The notes: generated from the sequence alone by a model not told the origin. 52,099 nt of DNA from Eubacteriales bacterium (GCA_024685545.1 JAIKVR010000030.1:1-52099), one strand, 5' to 3'; shown: positions 25,539 to 36,878, counted from the first letter of the stretch. Numbers and translations: made by a program.

Positions 25539-27623
25539 ATGGACAAGAGGACCGAGGAGCTCACTAACCTAAGGAACATCGGAATAATGGCGCACATCGA
25601 CGCAGGCAAGACCACCACCACCGAGCGTATTCTTTTCTATACGGGAATGATACACAAGGCGATGAACATCGATGACGGCGCCACCCAGATGGACTGGATG
25701 GAAGAGGAGCGCGAAAGAGGCATCACGATCGTGTCTGCCGCCACCACTACCCATTGGAAGCATAATGATATCGATTATACGATCAATATCATCGATACTC
25801 CGGGGCATGTGGATTTTACGGTGGAGGTCGAAAGGAGCCTGCGCGTTCTGGACGGAGCTGTAGCGGTTTTCTGTGCTAAAGGGGGCGTTGAGCCCCAAAG
25901 CGAAACGGTCTGGAGACAGGCGGACACTTATCACGTGCCCAGGATCGCTTATGTAAACAAGATGGATATCATGGGCGCTGATTTTTACCGCGTTGTTGCT
26001 ATGATCAGCGAGCGCCTCGGAGCCAATCCGCTGCCGATCCAGCTGCCGATAGGTAAGGAATCCGATTTCGAAGGTCTGGTTGACTTGATTGAAATGAAGG
26101 CATACTACTATGTCGATGAAAAAGGCGTGGATGTGGAGGTGCGTGATATACCTGATGACATGAAGGATATCTGCACCCAGTATCATGACAAGATGCTGGA
26201 AGCGGTCTCGGATTACGACGAGAACGTAATGGAAAAATATCTCTCGGGAGTAGATCCCGAGGAAGGAGAGCTGAAAAGGGCCATCAGAGCCGCCTGCCTG
26301 AAAGGCGATCTGATCCCGGTGGTGTGCGGCTCTTCTTTCAGGAACAAAGGCGTTCAGAAAGTTCTGGATGCCGTCTGCGATTATCTGCCGAGCCCTTTGG
26401 ACGTGCCGCATGTGGAAGGCACTGCTCCGAAGACAGGGGAAACAGTGACCCGCGAGGCTTCGGACAGCGAGCCGTTCACAGCTCTCGCATTCAAGATCCA
26501 ACAGGATCCCAACTTCGGGAAGCTGGCTTATACGAGAGTATATGCAGGCACTCTGAAAAAGGGCAGCTACGTATATAACCCCGGCAAAGGCAAAAGGGAG
26601 AGAGTTTCCCGTGTACTGAGGATGCATGCCAACGACAGATCGGACCTTGACGAAGTCAGGACAGGCGACATAGTAGGGCTTGTTGGATTAAAGGAGGTCT
26701 CAACCGGAGACACCCTGTGCGCCGAAAACAAGCCCATAGTGCTGGAAAGCATGGTCTTCGCCGAGCCGGTCATATCGGTTGCTATCGAGGCAAAGACCAA
26801 AGCCGGAGAGGAGAAGATGATCGCCGCTCTCCTGAAGCTGTCCGATGAGGATCCGACATTCAAGTTCAAAACCGACGAAGAGACAGGACAGACGATTATC
26901 TCGGGAATGGGTGAGCTTCACCTGGAGATCATCGTTGACAGGATGCTTAGGGAATTCAAGGTGGAAGCCAACGTCGGCCGCCCGCAGGTGGCTTACAAGG
27001 AATCCATCACACAACTTGCCCACGAGGAATACCGCTATGTCAAGCAGACCGGCGGCAAAGGACAGTTCGCTCACATCATCTTCGACATTGAGCCCAATGA
27101 TCCCGGAGCCGGATATTCCTTTGAAAACAAGGTGGTCGGAGGAAATATTCCCAAGGAATTTGCCGAGGCGGCAAACCAGGGCATGCAGGAAGCTCTTGAG
27201 TCCGGCGTTCTGGCAGGTTATCCCACACTGGACGTAAAAGTGACTCTCATCGACGGCACGACCCATGAAGTCGACTCCTCGGAGATGAGCTTCAAAACAG
27301 CCGGAGCCATGGGCATGAGGGAAGCGCTGATGAAGGCAGGTCCTGTACTGATGGAGCCTATCTTCAAGATAGAGATAATCGTGCCCGAAGAATACTTCGG
27401 AAGCGTACAGGGAGACTTCATGCAGAGACGCGGGAAGATCGATGGCATCGAGGTCAGGAACGGGGCACAGGTGCTTACGGGCACAGTCCCCTTAGCCGAG
27501 ATGTTCGAATACACCACAGCACTGCGCGGCCGCACGCAGGGAAGGGGAACGCATACTATGCAGTTCTCTCACTATGAGAGAGTCCCCCAGAATATTGCGG
27601 ACAGACTGCTTGGTAAAAGATAA
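25539..27623 (+). CDS. fusA: Elongation factor G
   Basis: 694 residues. GTPase that drives translocation. The G1 motif [19 protein letters not shown], effector [12 protein letters not shown]3 DTPGHVDFT and G4 NKMD are all present, followed by domains II-V including GMGELHLEI and [14 protein letters not shown]. The ATG is 6 bases after the rpsG stop with only a weak ribosome binding site, so translation is probably coupled. Confidence 0.98.
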   Translation: MDKRTEELTNLRNIGIMAHIDAGKTTTTERILFYTGMIHKAMNIDDGATQMDWMEEERERGITIVSAATTTHWKHNDIDYTINIIDTPGHVDFTVEVERSLRVLDGAVAVFCAKGGVEPQSETVWRQADTYHVPRIAYVNKMDIMGADFYRVVAMISERLGANPLPIQLPIGKESDFEGLVDLIEMKAYYYVDEKGVDVEVRDIPDDMKDICTQYHDKMLEAVSDYDENVMEKYLSGVDPEEGELKRAIRAACLKGDLIPVVCGSSFRNKGVQKVLDAVCDYLPSPLDVPHVEGTAPKTGETVTREASDSEPFTALAFKIQQDPNFGKLAYTRVYAGTLKKGSYVYNPGKGKRERVSRVLRMHANDRSDLDEVRTGDIVGLVGLKEVSTGDTLCAENKPIVLESMVFAEPVISVAIEAKTKAGEEKMIAALLKLSDEDPTFKFKTDEETGQTIISGMGELHLEIIVDRMLREFKVEANVGRPQVAYKESITQLAHEEYRYVKQTGGKGQFAHIIFDIEPNDPGAGYSFENKVVGGNIPKEFAEAANQGMQEALESGVLAGYPTLDVKVTLIDGTTHEVDSSEMSFKTAGAMGMREALMKAGPVLMEPIFKIEIIVPEEYFGSVQGDFMQRRGKIDGIEVRNGAQVLTGTVPLAEMFEYTTALRGRTQGRGTHTMQFSHYERVPQNIADRLLGKR

Positions 27624-27660
27624 AAAAATTACCATATAAAAATAATCAAGGAGAAAAAAA

Positions 27661-28851
<1,191 letters not shown>

Positions 28852-28943
28852 TCTGAATCAACCTTAAAGCATTACCTCTTCAAACGGATACTAACCGATA
28901 GAATCTATTTCTCCCGGATATCCTAATGATGAGGTCGCAAAAG

Positions 28944-28979
28944 GATAGCGGTCTGCTGCTAATGCAGCAGACCGCTATC
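28944..28979. other. Perfect 16-bp hairpin after tuf
   Basis: GATAGCGGTCTGCTGC, TAAT loop, GCAGCAGACCGCTATC. No U-run follows on the plus strand; on the minus strand CCTTTTG follows. It may stabilise the tuf mRNA 3' end or terminate the opposing tex transcript. Nothing else coding is seen in 28852-29195. Confidence 0.7.
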
Positions 28980-29023
28980 TGTATTATCATGGAAGAAATC
29001 CCATCCTTTTTTCGCTTAAACAT

Positions 29024-29045
29024 GAGCCCCTTGGCTCTTGTTTTT
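29024..29045 (+). terminator. Probable terminator of the str operon
   Basis: GAGCC, CCTT loop, GGCTC, then TTGTTTTT. Confidence 0.65.
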
Positions 29046-29112
29046 CGACAGATCGGTTTTCGATCATCTGCTGACGGTGACAGATCATCTGTATACGGGC
29101 CCGTCGGAAATG

Positions 29113-29144
29113 AAATGGCAAGACCCGAAGGTCATGCCATTTAT
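29113..29144. terminator. Hairpin between converging tuf and tex
   Basis: AAATGGCA-A-GACC, CGAA loop, GGTC-A-TGCCATTT: twelve pairs with one A-A mismatch. Runs of A and T at the two ends let it act in both directions; it lies about 50 bases after the tex stop. Confidence 0.5.
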
Positions 29145-29195
29145 CAATACTGTTAAACTGTATCTTGGATGTTATTTCAAAAGCCGCTGCCTGTC

Positions 29196-31439
29196 TTATT
29201 CAGCTGTCTTCTCACCCGAAGATGCTGCCTCTGTCTGATCGGAAGGCTTCGGCTGTTTCCTGGGCTTTTCGCCTTGCGTTTTCCCATCAGATCCCTGCTT
29301 GACACCTTTCATTGAAAGGGAGATCCTGTTCTTTTCCTTATCTACTCCTATCACCTTCACCTGAACGATGTCACCCACGGAGAGTACATCCGTCGGATTG
29401 GTGACGAACTTATCCGTGATATGGGAGACGTGGACCAGTCCGTCCTGATGAACGCCTATGTCGACGAAGGCACCGAAATCGACAACGTTGCGTACGGTCC
29501 CTGTCAGAACCATTCCCTCGGTGAGGTCGTCAATCGAGAGGACGTCGCTTCTGAGCAGCACGCTGCCCAGTTCTTCACGCGGGTCTCTGCCCGGTTTCAT
29601 GAGGTCCTTGATGATATCTTTAAGAGTCGGCAGCCCGATGGAGCATTCCTTTGCCGCTTTCTTATCACCGTATGCGGTTACCGCTTCGGGAAAGCCGGAA
29701 AGTCTTCCTTCTTTTACGGATTCAAGATCGTAGCCTGTGAGGTTAAGCAGCTTTTCAGCTGCCTCGTAGCTTTCAGGATGCACGCCGGTATTGTCCAGTA
29801 TATTCTTTCCTCCGGGGATACGCAGGAATCCAGCGCACTGCTGGAAGGTCTTCTCTCCAAGTTTATCTACCTGCTTCAGTTCCTCACGTTTGGAGAATTC
29901 GCCCTTTTGTTCTCTGTATGCGACGATGTTCTTGGCGACTGCTGAATTGATGCCCGCGATCCTTGAAAGGAGAGATGCGGAAGCAGTGTTAAGATCGGCT
30001 CCGACGGAGTTCACGCAGTCTTCGACAACGCCCGACAGGGAATCGTCAAGCATCTTGGGAGGCATATCATGCTGATATTGCCCGACGCCGATGCTCTTCG
30101 GGTCGATCTTTACCAGTTCTGCGAGAGGATCCTGTGTGCGCCGTGCGATGGAAACCGCGCTCCTTAAGGATACATCAAAGTCCGGAAATTCTTCCTTGGC
30201 GAGTCTGGATGCCGAGTAGACACTGGCGCCTGCTTCGCTGACTATCATATACTTGACTTCGGTATCCTCTATCACGCTCTCTACAAAGAGCTCGCTCTCG
30301 CGGGATGCCGTGCCGTTCCCTATTGCTATGAGCCTGACATTGTATCTGTCGATGAGCTCCTTCATTATAGCTTTGGATTCTTCAGTTTTGGAGTGCGGCG
30401 GTGTTGGATATATTACTGCTGTATCCAATACCTTGCCCGTCCCATCCACGACAGCCAGCTTGCATCCGGTACGGAACGCGGGGTCGAATCCCATGGTGAC
30501 GGTATTCTTGATCGGAGGAGCCATCAGCAATGCCTTCAGGTTCACGCCGAAGGAGGCTATCGCGCTGTGGTTGGCTTCGTCTGTGAGACTGGATCTGATT
30601 TCCCTTTCCAAAGATGGTTCGATAAGTCTGTCCCAGCTGTCTGCGGCAGCTTTTTTCACCTCATCGGCAAGAGGATTGTCGCCTTTAACAAATATCATAT
30701 TAAGGAGCTTGATCGCGTTGTCGCGGTCCGCTTCCAGCGAGACCTTGAGGAAACCTTCTTTTTCGCCTCTGTTGACGGCCAGGATTCTGTGCCCCGCGAT
30801 CTTGCGGACAGGTTCTCTGAAATCGTAGTAATTGCGGTAAACACTGTCCTCTTCCTTTGCCCCTACGCATCTGATGTAGCCGCTGCCCCTCAGATAGGTG
30901 CGCAGGTTGCGTCTTGCCTTGGCATTATCGGATATATCCTCTGCGATTATATCGCGGGCTTTCTCGATCGCGTCGGCCGGCGACTGCACACCTTTATCGG
31001 CATTGACGTATGCGGCGGCGTTCTCCTCGAGGGTTTTCCCGTTTTCTGTCTGTGCAAGGATGTATTCAGCCAGAGGCTCGAGTCCGGCCTCCTTGGCTGT
31101 CGTGGCCCTAGTCCTCCTCTTCGGGCGGAACGGGCGGTAAATATCCTCCACCTCCGAGAGCATGACACATGAATCGATCTGATAGGACAGATCCTCCGTA
31201 AGCTTGCCCATTCCCTCCAGCAGTGCCTTGACTTCGTTTTTGCGTGATTCAAGCCCTCTCAGGTAATCCAGCCTTTCTGCTATATCCCTGAGAATCTGGT
31301 CATCGGTGGAACCGTGCATCTCCTTGCGGTAACGTGCAATAAATGGGATCGTGTCTCCTTCATCTATGAGGCTGATGATGTTTTTGATATGTGTCTGGCT
31401 CTTCCTGAATTCTCTGGCCAGCGTTTCCGTAATATCCAT
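29196..31439 (-). CDS. tex: Tex-family RNA-binding protein (S1 domain)
   Basis: 747 residues. Tex proteins bind nucleic acid and affect transcription elongation and termination; their exact role is not settled. The N-terminal helical region is at residues 1-200 (IPFIARYRKEMHG). A YqgF/RuvC-like fold is at about 320-450 (MGFDPAFRTGCKLAVVDGTG), then helix-hairpin-helix motifs (LLSRIAGINSAVAKNIV). A C-terminal S1 domain (LTGTVRNVVDFGAFVDIGVH) is followed by a charged tail that is longer and more Lys/Glu-rich than usual. CAGGAG precedes the ATG. It is the third gene of a minus-strand operon starting at 34040. Confidence 0.95.
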   Translation of the reverse strand: MDITETLAREFRKSQTHIKNIISLIDEGDTIPFIARYRKEMHGSTDDQILRDIAERLDYLRGLESRKNEVKALLEGMGKLTEDLSYQIDSCVMLSEVEDIYRPFRPKRRTRATTAKEAGLEPLAEYILAQTENGKTLEENAAAYVNADKGVQSPADAIEKARDIIAEDISDNAKARRNLRTYLRGSGYIRCVGAKEEDSVYRNYYDFREPVRKIAGHRILAVNRGEKEGFLKVSLEADRDNAIKLLNMIFVKGDNPLADEVKKAAADSWDRLIEPSLEREIRSSLTDEANHSAIASFGVNLKALLMAPPIKNTVTMGFDPAFRTGCKLAVVDGTGKVLDTAVIYPTPPHSKTEESKAIMKELIDRYNVRLIAIGNGTASRESELFVESVIEDTEVKYMIVSEAGASVYSASRLAKEEFPDFDVSLRSAVSIARRTQDPLAELVKIDPKSIGVGQYQHDMPPKMLDDSLSGVVEDCVNSVGADLNTASASLLSRIAGINSAVAKNIVAYREQKGEFSKREELKQVDKLGEKTFQQCAGFLRIPGGKNILDNTGVHPESYEAAEKLLNLTGYDLESVKEGRLSGFPEAVTAYGDKKAAKECSIGLPTLKDIIKDLMKPGRDPREELGSVLLRSDVLSIDDLTEGMVLTGTVRNVVDFGAFVDIGVHQDGLVHVSHITDKFVTNPTDVLSVGDIVQVKVIGVDKEKNRISLSMKGVKQGSDGKTQGEKPRKQPKPSDQTEAASSGEKTAE

Positions 31440-31481
31440 TTTTTCTCCTGTGAACAGTGCGGGTCGGTCTGCTTTGATGTT

Positions 31482-32519
31482 TTACCTGGCGCAGACTCTG
31501 GCAATCTCTTCTTCTAATGCCGCGACGTCCTCTTCCTTTGTTGCCCAGCTTGTGCAGAAACGGACAGCTTTGAACCCATCCATGGCTTCTCCCCATAATT
31601 CGCATCTGCCTTCAAAGGCTTTATATTCCTTGTCGGTCAGCAGCGGGAACTGCTGGTTGGTCGGACTGTCTATCAAGAAAGAACAGCCTGCTTTTTTGAA
31701 GGCGTTCTTTATCCTCATTGCCATATCGACGGCGTGTTTGGATATCTCAAAGTACAGATCATTCTCAAAAAGCGTCTCAAACTGTATCCCGAGCAGTCTT
31801 CCCTTAGCCAGTAGGCCTCCGTTCTGCTTCACGATGTAGTCGAAATCCTCTGCAATGGACGGATTGGTGATGACCACCGCTTCTCCGAAGAGCGCTCCGA
31901 CCTTGGTGCCTCCGATATAAAAGACATCGGTCAATGCCGCCATATCGGCAAGAGTCACGTCGGCTCCTTCGCTCATCATTCCGTAGCCGAGCCTTGCCCC
32001 GTCGGCGTAAAGGTAATAACCGTATTCGTCACAGGCGGCCCTCAGATCCTTCAGATCTGCTTTGGAATACATCACGCCCTGTTCTGTGGGCACCGAGATA
32101 TATACCATTTTAGGCTGGACCATGTGAGTGCGAGTATGGTTGGTGATGTCAGCCCTTCCGACCTCTCTAACCATATCGCCGGTGAGTTTGGAATCCGGGG
32201 TGGGGCAGGCAAGGACCTTGTGACCGGTGTGCTCGATAGCGCCGCTCTCATGCACGTTTATATGCCCGGTATCGGGGGATATTACGCCCTGATGGGGTCT
32301 GAGCGCAGCGGCAATCACTGTCATGTTCGTCTGGGTTCCTCCGACAAGGAAATATACGCTGGCATCCGGAGCCTTGCAGATGTCTTTTATGTAATTCCTT
32401 GCTTTCTCACAGTGAGGATCGTTGCCGTATCCGTAAGTCTGCTCAAAATTTGTCTGTTCCATCCTCTTCATGATCTCAGGATGGGCGCCTTCAGCGTAGT
32501 CGCATAGAAATAAACTCAT
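31482..32519 (-). CDS. Low-specificity L-threonine aldolase family (PLP enzyme)
   Basis: Splits threonine or allo-threonine to glycine and acetaldehyde; related beta-eliminating lyases share the fold. 345 residues of fold-type I PLP enzyme: FLVGGTQTNMTVIAAALRP, GHINVHESGAIE and YLYADGARLG (Asp binding the pyridine N). The Schiff-base lysine is in the family GGTKVGALFGEA segment. The ATG at 32519 is chosen because AAGGAG lies 6 bases upstream; a GTG two codons earlier would be too close. Glycine and C1 units would connect it to folate metabolism. It lies 24 bases after the DUF1846 gene and 42 bases before tex. Confidence 0.9.
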   Translation of the reverse strand: MSLFLCDYAEGAHPEIMKRMEQTNFEQTYGYGNDPHCEKARNYIKDICKAPDASVYFLVGGTQTNMTVIAAALRPHQGVISPDTGHINVHESGAIEHTGHKVLACPTPDSKLTGDMVREVGRADITNHTRTHMVQPKMVYISVPTEQGVMYSKADLKDLRAACDEYGYYLYADGARLGYGMMSEGADVTLADMAALTDVFYIGGTKVGALFGEAVVITNPSIAEDFDYIVKQNGGLLAKGRLLGIQFETLFENDLYFEISKHAVDMAMRIKNAFKKAGCSFLIDSPTNQQFPLLTDKEYKAFEGRCELWGEAMDGFKAVRFCTSWATKEEDVAALEEEIARVCAR

Positions 32520-32543
32520 GATCACTCCTTAATATATAATATA

Positions 32544-34040
32544 TTAGTCTCTATGGTAAAGGTTTGTAGTCTGATAAACGGGGTCACAGGTCAGATTCAT
32601 CTTCAGTGAACGCAGCAGGTTCTCATCGTTTGATGAGAGCATCACCGTGGAATGCACCTCACATCCGGACAGACGTTCCAGCTGGAATACTGCCTTTCTA
32701 GCTGTGGGATCCGTAGCCGCGCAAATCGTCAATGCCATGAGCGTCTCCTCGGAATGAAGCCTCGGGTTAGTGTTTCCCAAACGGTTCACTTTCAGATCCT
32801 GTATGGGCTCGATGATGTCAGGCGAGATGAGCATTATATCATCGGCGATCCCGGCAAGGGTCTTCAATGCGTTAAGCAGCGCTGCCGAACAGGCTCCCAA
32901 AAGTGCCGAAGTCTTTCCTGTGACGATCCTTCCGTCGGGCAGCTGAATGGCAACCGACGGTGCGCCGGATGAGCTTTCCTTGGCTTTTGCAGCGGCTATG
33001 ACCGGTCTGTCTTCAGCGGATACCCCCGCCTGGCGCATCAGCAGCTCAAGTTTGTATAATTCGTCAGTGGTCCCACCGGTGCCCTTCATCTTAGCGCAGA
33101 GAGCGGAATAATAGCGTCTTATGATCTCCTGCCTGCTTGCATCCTCTGCTCCATTTTCATCCGATATGCAGAAGCCCAGCATGTTCACTCCCATATCCGT
33201 CGGGGATTTATACGGGGATTCTCCGAAAATACGCTCGAAGGCGCTGTTGAGGATCGGAAATACTTCCACGTCCCTGTTATAGTTGACAGCCTGTTTTCCG
33301 TATGCTTCCAGATGGAACGGATCGATCATGTTGACGTCGTTGAGATCGGCGGTGGCTGCCTCATAAGCCAGATTCACAGGGTGCTTCAGCGGTAGGTTCC
33401 ATACCGGGAAGGTCTCGAACTTTGCATAGCCTGATTTCACGCCGTGCAGGGAATCCATGTAGATCTGGGACAGGCATACGGCCATTTTGCCGCTTCCGGG
33501 TCCCGGGGCGGTGACTACGATAAGCTTATGGCTGGTCTCTATGTAATCGTTCTTGCCGAAGCCGTCTGGCGAAAGTATATGGTCCACATTATTCGGATAG
33601 CCTTCGATCCTGTAATGGGCATATACCTTTATGCCGAGTCCTTCAAGCTTACTGCGGAAGTCTTTAGCTGGACCGTCTTCCGAATAACGGGTTATGACCA
33701 CGCTGCCGACATACAGCCCTACGCTGCGGAAGGAATCGATGAGCCGCAGAACGTCGTCGTCATAGGTTATTCCGAGGTCTCCTCTGACCTTGCTCCTCGC
33801 TATATCCTCAGCCGATATGACGATCACGATCTCCGCGTCTTCCCTGAGATTCAGAAACATCTTCACCTTGCTGTCCGGTTCAAAACCCGGCAGCACGCGG
33901 GAAGCGTGGTAATCGTCGAACATCTTTCCTCCGAATTCCATATAGAGCTTTCCACCGAATTCGTTGATGCGTTTTGATATCTGCTCCGACTGAAGCCTTA
34001 TATACTTTTCGTTGTCAAAACAATTTCTCGATCCGATCAT
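32544..34040 (-). CDS. DUF1846 family protein
   Basis: 498 residues, matching the DUF1846 family by the N-terminal FDNEKYIRLQSEQISKRINE and by EFGGKMFDDYHASRVLPGF and LGFCISDENGAEDASRQE. An apparent nucleotide-binding loop TAPGPGSGKMA is at about residue 175-185. Crystal structures of the family are known, but I know of no established reaction. It is common in Bacillota. The ribosome binding site (AGGAC) is weak. First gene of the DUF1846-threonine aldolase-tex operon. Confidence 0.9.
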   Translation of the reverse strand: MIGSRNCFDNEKYIRLQSEQISKRINEFGGKLYMEFGGKMFDDYHASRVLPGFEPDSKVKMFLNLREDAEIVIVISAEDIARSKVRGDLGITYDDDVLRLIDSFRSVGLYVGSVVITRYSEDGPAKDFRSKLEGLGIKVYAHYRIEGYPNNVDHILSPDGFGKNDYIETSHKLIVVTAPGPGSGKMAVCLSQIYMDSLHGVKSGYAKFETFPVWNLPLKHPVNLAYEAATADLNDVNMIDPFHLEAYGKQAVNYNRDVEVFPILNSAFERIFGESPYKSPTDMGVNMLGFCISDENGAEDASRQEIIRRYYSALCAKMKGTGGTTDELYKLELLMRQAGVSAEDRPVIAAAKAKESSSGAPSVAIQLPDGRIVTGKTSALLGACSAALLNALKTLAGIADDIMLISPDIIEPIQDLKVNRLGNTNPRLHSEETLMALTICAATDPTARKAVFQLERLSGCEVHSTVMLSSNDENLLRSLKMNLTCDPVYQTTNLYHRD

Positions 34041-34211
34041 GCCAAACGTCCTGTAAAGTGTTCGCTTCTGATGTATCCTACAGAAGCTCAGTATAGATCG
34101 GCATATAAAAAACGGGCGAACAAACGATCGAACCCGAAAATGCCGCCGCGCCGTTTATATCCATAACGGAGAATCATCTCACGTCATTAAGCTAAATATA
34201 TCACATCGCAT

Positions 34212-34242
34212 AAAAAAAAGACAGATTTTTGTGAAATCCGCC
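34212..34242 (-). terminator. Terminator of the two-component operon
   Basis: On the minus strand GGCGGATTT, 5-base loop, AAATCTGTC (two G-U pairs), then eight T (34212-34219). It begins at the kinase stop codon. Confidence 0.85.
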
Positions 34243-35685
34243 TTAGTTATTGCCGAGCGTTATCGGTATTGTGAACGAGAATTCGCTTCCCTCGCCAAGT
34301 TTGCTTTTTACTTTGAGCGTTCCTCCGTGTCCGGTGACTATCGCCTTTGCGATTGCCAGTCCAAGCCCGTAACCGCCTGTCTCCTTGGTGCGGGATGTGT
34401 CGGCACGGTAGAATCTTTCAAATATATACGGCAGGTCTGTTTCTGATATCCCTACGCCGTGGTCCGCCACGGTTATCGTAAATGAGTCACTGTTTTTCCG
34501 CAGATACACTTGGATGGTCCTGGAATCTCCCGAGTATTTTACGGCATTGTCCAATAGGATCCTCAGAGTCTGCTTGATGCGGGCACTGTCCACGCTGCAG
34601 ATGATGCCTTCATCTATATCGCAGGTGAAATCGAAATCGGTATATACCATGTTCTCTTCCTTTACCGTAGTTACGACAAGTTCACCGATATCGGCCGGCA
34701 TCATCTCGTAAACGATCTTGTCGTTGTCGTTGCGGGTGAGGAAGAGAAGCCTCTCGACCAGTTCCTTCATGTTTTCGCTTTCAGCGATCACTGCATCGAT
34801 GCTCTCGTCCAGTATCTTGGGATCGTCCTTGCCCCATCGCTTCAGCATGCCTGCATAGCCGGATATTACGGCTATCGGCGTCCTCAGTTCGTGTGAGACA
34901 TCGGAGACAAAGCGTTTCTGCTTATCATAGGCTATGCGTATGCGGTCGACCATGTCATTGATAGTTGAGGCCAGCTCACCGAGCTCATATTTGGCGGCTT
35001 TTTCGTCGATATGCACATCCATGTTTTCAGCCGATATCTTCTTGGCAGCCTCACTGATATCCTTGATCGGCCTGAGCATCCTGTCCGTGCGGGTTATTCC
35101 TGCGATATTGAAAAGGAGGAATCCGGCCGCCATAGTGGCCCCCAGTATCTTGCCTATGAAAAGAAGATTTTCAAAAACGCTTTCCAGGGAATAGGCGATC
35201 ACCAGATAAAGGGTCTGATCGCCTTCGGTATAGCCGAATGGAGTGATGTCAAGATACAGCCCGTCGCCGACCCTTGCGTATTTCGGAAAGATGTCGGTGA
35301 ATATGTTGGTATTTTCTCCCCGCACCGGCGCGATGTTTTTATTGTTTCCGGCACCGGTTGAGCCTGCAATTATTCGCCCCGTGCTGTCCGTTATGTATAT
35401 CTCGGCGATGTTGTCCAAGCCTACCAGAGTATTCAGGTATACGGAAAAGCTGCTGGAGAATATGCTGGTCTTTTTTGCCTGCTGGAATATGCTGTCGGAA
35501 TATGCGGGAGTACTCTCGGAAAGCTGTCTGCAGCCAGAATAGCCGAATGCCGCCGCGAAGAGTACCAGGACCATAACGCAGATCAATATATAAACGAAGG
35601 AATAGGTCGCCCTTATCCTTCGCTTAATGGAATATCTGTATGACGAAAAGAAATCTCTGATCAGTTTTTCCCGGTTATTCTTCAT
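34243..35685 (-). CDS. Sensor histidine kinase
   Basis: 480 residues. Membrane helix 1 is at about 29-48 and helix 2 at about 175-197, enclosing an extracytoplasmic sensor domain of ~125 residues (with IYITDSTGRIIAGSTG, a PAS/CACHE-like feature). HAMP is at ~200-250. The HisKA domain has VSDVSHELRTPIAVISGYAG with phospho-acceptor H265. The HATPase domain has LLDNAVKYSGDS, VADHGVGI and GYGLGLAIAKAI. It overlaps the response regulator by 11 bases. The stimulus is unknown. Confidence 0.95.
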   Translation of the reverse strand: MKNNREKLIRDFFSSYRYSIKRRIRATYSFVYILICVMVLVLFAAAFGYSGCRQLSESTPAYSDSIFQQAKKTSIFSSSFSVYLNTLVGLDNIAEIYITDSTGRIIAGSTGAGNNKNIAPVRGENTNIFTDIFPKYARVGDGLYLDITPFGYTEGDQTLYLVIAYSLESVFENLLFIGKILGATMAAGFLLFNIAGITRTDRMLRPIKDISEAAKKISAENMDVHIDEKAAKYELGELASTINDMVDRIRIAYDKQKRFVSDVSHELRTPIAVISGYAGMLKRWGKDDPKILDESIDAVIAESENMKELVERLLFLTRNDNDKIVYEMMPADIGELVVTTVKEENMVYTDFDFTCDIDEGIICSVDSARIKQTLRILLDNAVKYSGDSRTIQVYLRKNSDSFTITVADHGVGISETDLPYIFERFYRADTSRTKETGGYGLGLAIAKAIVTGHGGTLKVKSKLGEGSEFSFTIPITLGNN

Positions 35686-36355
35686 CTCTGAACTGATATC
35701 CGACTCCGCGCACCGTACGGATATAACTGGTCCCGAAGACCTCGTCTATTTTGCTTCTGAGATAGCGGATATATACATCGGTGACGTTAGTCTCAGCTTC
35801 ATACTCGTATCCCCAGACGCTCTCAACGATCTGTTCGCGGGAAAGCACGATGTTCTTGTTGACCATCAGATAGCTTAACAGCTCGAACTCCTTCTTTGTC
35901 AGAGTGATTGGAGTGTCATCGAACTTCACTTCGTATTTATCCCTGTCAAGAGTGAGACGTCCAGCTTTGATCACGGGAGAGGAGACGACCTTATCGCCGT
36001 TCTTCAGGGCAACGCGCATGCGCGCCAGAAGCTCTTCGATTGCGAACGGCTTGGTCATGTAGTCGTTGGCACCGACATCGAGCCCTGTAACTTTATCGGA
36101 AACATCGTCCTTGGCAGTGAGCATGATGATCGGGGTGTTGATCCCTTCCGCTCTCAGTCTTCTGCATATCTCGATGCCGCTCAGATTCGGAAGCATCAGA
36201 TCAAGAATAATGATGTCATATTTGCCGGTCTGGGCCATGGTATAGCCTTTTCGACCTTCCTCTGCGATTTCAGGGGCGTAGCCCTCGTGCTCCAGCTCCA
36301 GCTGGAGGAAACGGGATATCTTTGCCTCATCTTCTATAATAAGTACCTTTTTCAT
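35675..36355 (-). CDS. OmpR/PhoB-family response regulator
   Basis: 226 residues. The receiver domain has acidic D9/E10, phospho-acceptor D52 (IIILDLMLP) and K102-type lysine (MTKPFAIEEL). The winged-helix DNA-binding domain has LTKKEFELLSYLM and TVRGVGYQF. AAAGGAG precedes the ATG. Partner of the overlapping kinase. It resembles the ArlR/CssR-like regulators of Bacillota, but the target genes cannot be read. Confidence 0.95.
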   Translation of the reverse strand: MKKVLIIEDEAKISRFLQLELEHEGYAPEIAEEGRKGYTMAQTGKYDIIILDLMLPNLSGIEICRRLRAEGINTPIIMLTAKDDVSDKVTGLDVGANDYMTKPFAIEELLARMRVALKNGDKVVSSPVIKAGRLTLDRDKYEVKFDDTPITLTKKEFELLSYLMVNKNIVLSREQIVESVWGYEYEAETNVTDVYIRYLRSKIDEVFGTSYIRTVRGVGYQFRDEE

Positions 36356-36367
36356 TATATAGCTCCT

Positions 36368-36730
36368 TTATTTTATCGTGATGCTGTAGAAGCCGTCCCC
36401 CTCATCCACAGGCTGGTCTTCTGAGGGATGGGACTGTCTGTATCCTTCCGTATCCACGACTTCGGCCAGAAGAAGGCCCTCTTCGCCGGAGACCGGGGTA
36501 TTGGTCTCAACGTTGAGATCAAGGTCGAAAATGATCAGGCAAAGCAGCAGACAGCCAATGACCCAGGAAGGCACATCGAAAACCGTCAGAAACAGTACCG
36601 CCAGCATCCATGGGAAAGACATGACGCGCTCCCCGTCGGAAGAAATGTACATGGTTTTGCTTTTTTCGCCCATGATGTGGTCGTAGAGCCATTTGACGGG
36701 ATACAGCGGAGTCTGTTGTTTTTTAGCCAT
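36368..36730 (-). CDS. Small membrane protein heading a two-component operon
   Basis: 120 residues. A hydrophobic hairpin at about 42-68 (FPWMLAVLFLTVF and WVIGCLLLCLIIFDLDL) probably crosses the membrane twice or lies in it. The N terminus is basic and the C terminus acidic. The pattern IxxDGERVMSFPW before the helix is a little like DUF4342, but I do not claim that family. AGAGG precedes the ATG. Twelve bases separate it from the response regulator, so it may be a modulator of the kinase (inference from position). Confidence 0.72.
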   Translation of the reverse strand: MAKKQQTPLYPVKWLYDHIMGEKSKTMYISSDGERVMSFPWMLAVLFLTVFDVPSWVIGCLLLCLIIFDLDLNVETNTPVSGEEGLLLAEVVDTEGYRQSHPSEDQPVDEGDGFYSITIK

Positions 36731-36754
36731 GGAAACCTCTTTAATCTTATATTA

Positions 36755-36782
36755 ATTATATTTTATTAACGCGGAGTTCGAA
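36755..36782 (-). promoter_or_regulatory. Promoter of the two-component operon
   Basis: On the minus strand TTCGAA (36777-36782), 16 bases, TATAAT (36755-36760), 25 bases before the start codon. Confidence 0.5.
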
Positions 36783-36824
36783 CATGATTAAAATAGGATT
36801 ACAAAAAAAGGCGTGCAGATATGC

Positions 36825-36830
36825 TATAAT
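36825..36830 (+). promoter_or_regulatory. -10 box of the MBL-fold gene
   Basis: TATAAT, with no clear -35. It decides the start of the next gene: an in-frame ATG at 36813 lies upstream of this box and cannot be on the transcript. Confidence 0.55.
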
Positions 36831-36878
36831 GCCAATTGGTTATATAATTACTTAAATAAGTACAGCAGAAGGAAAGGC

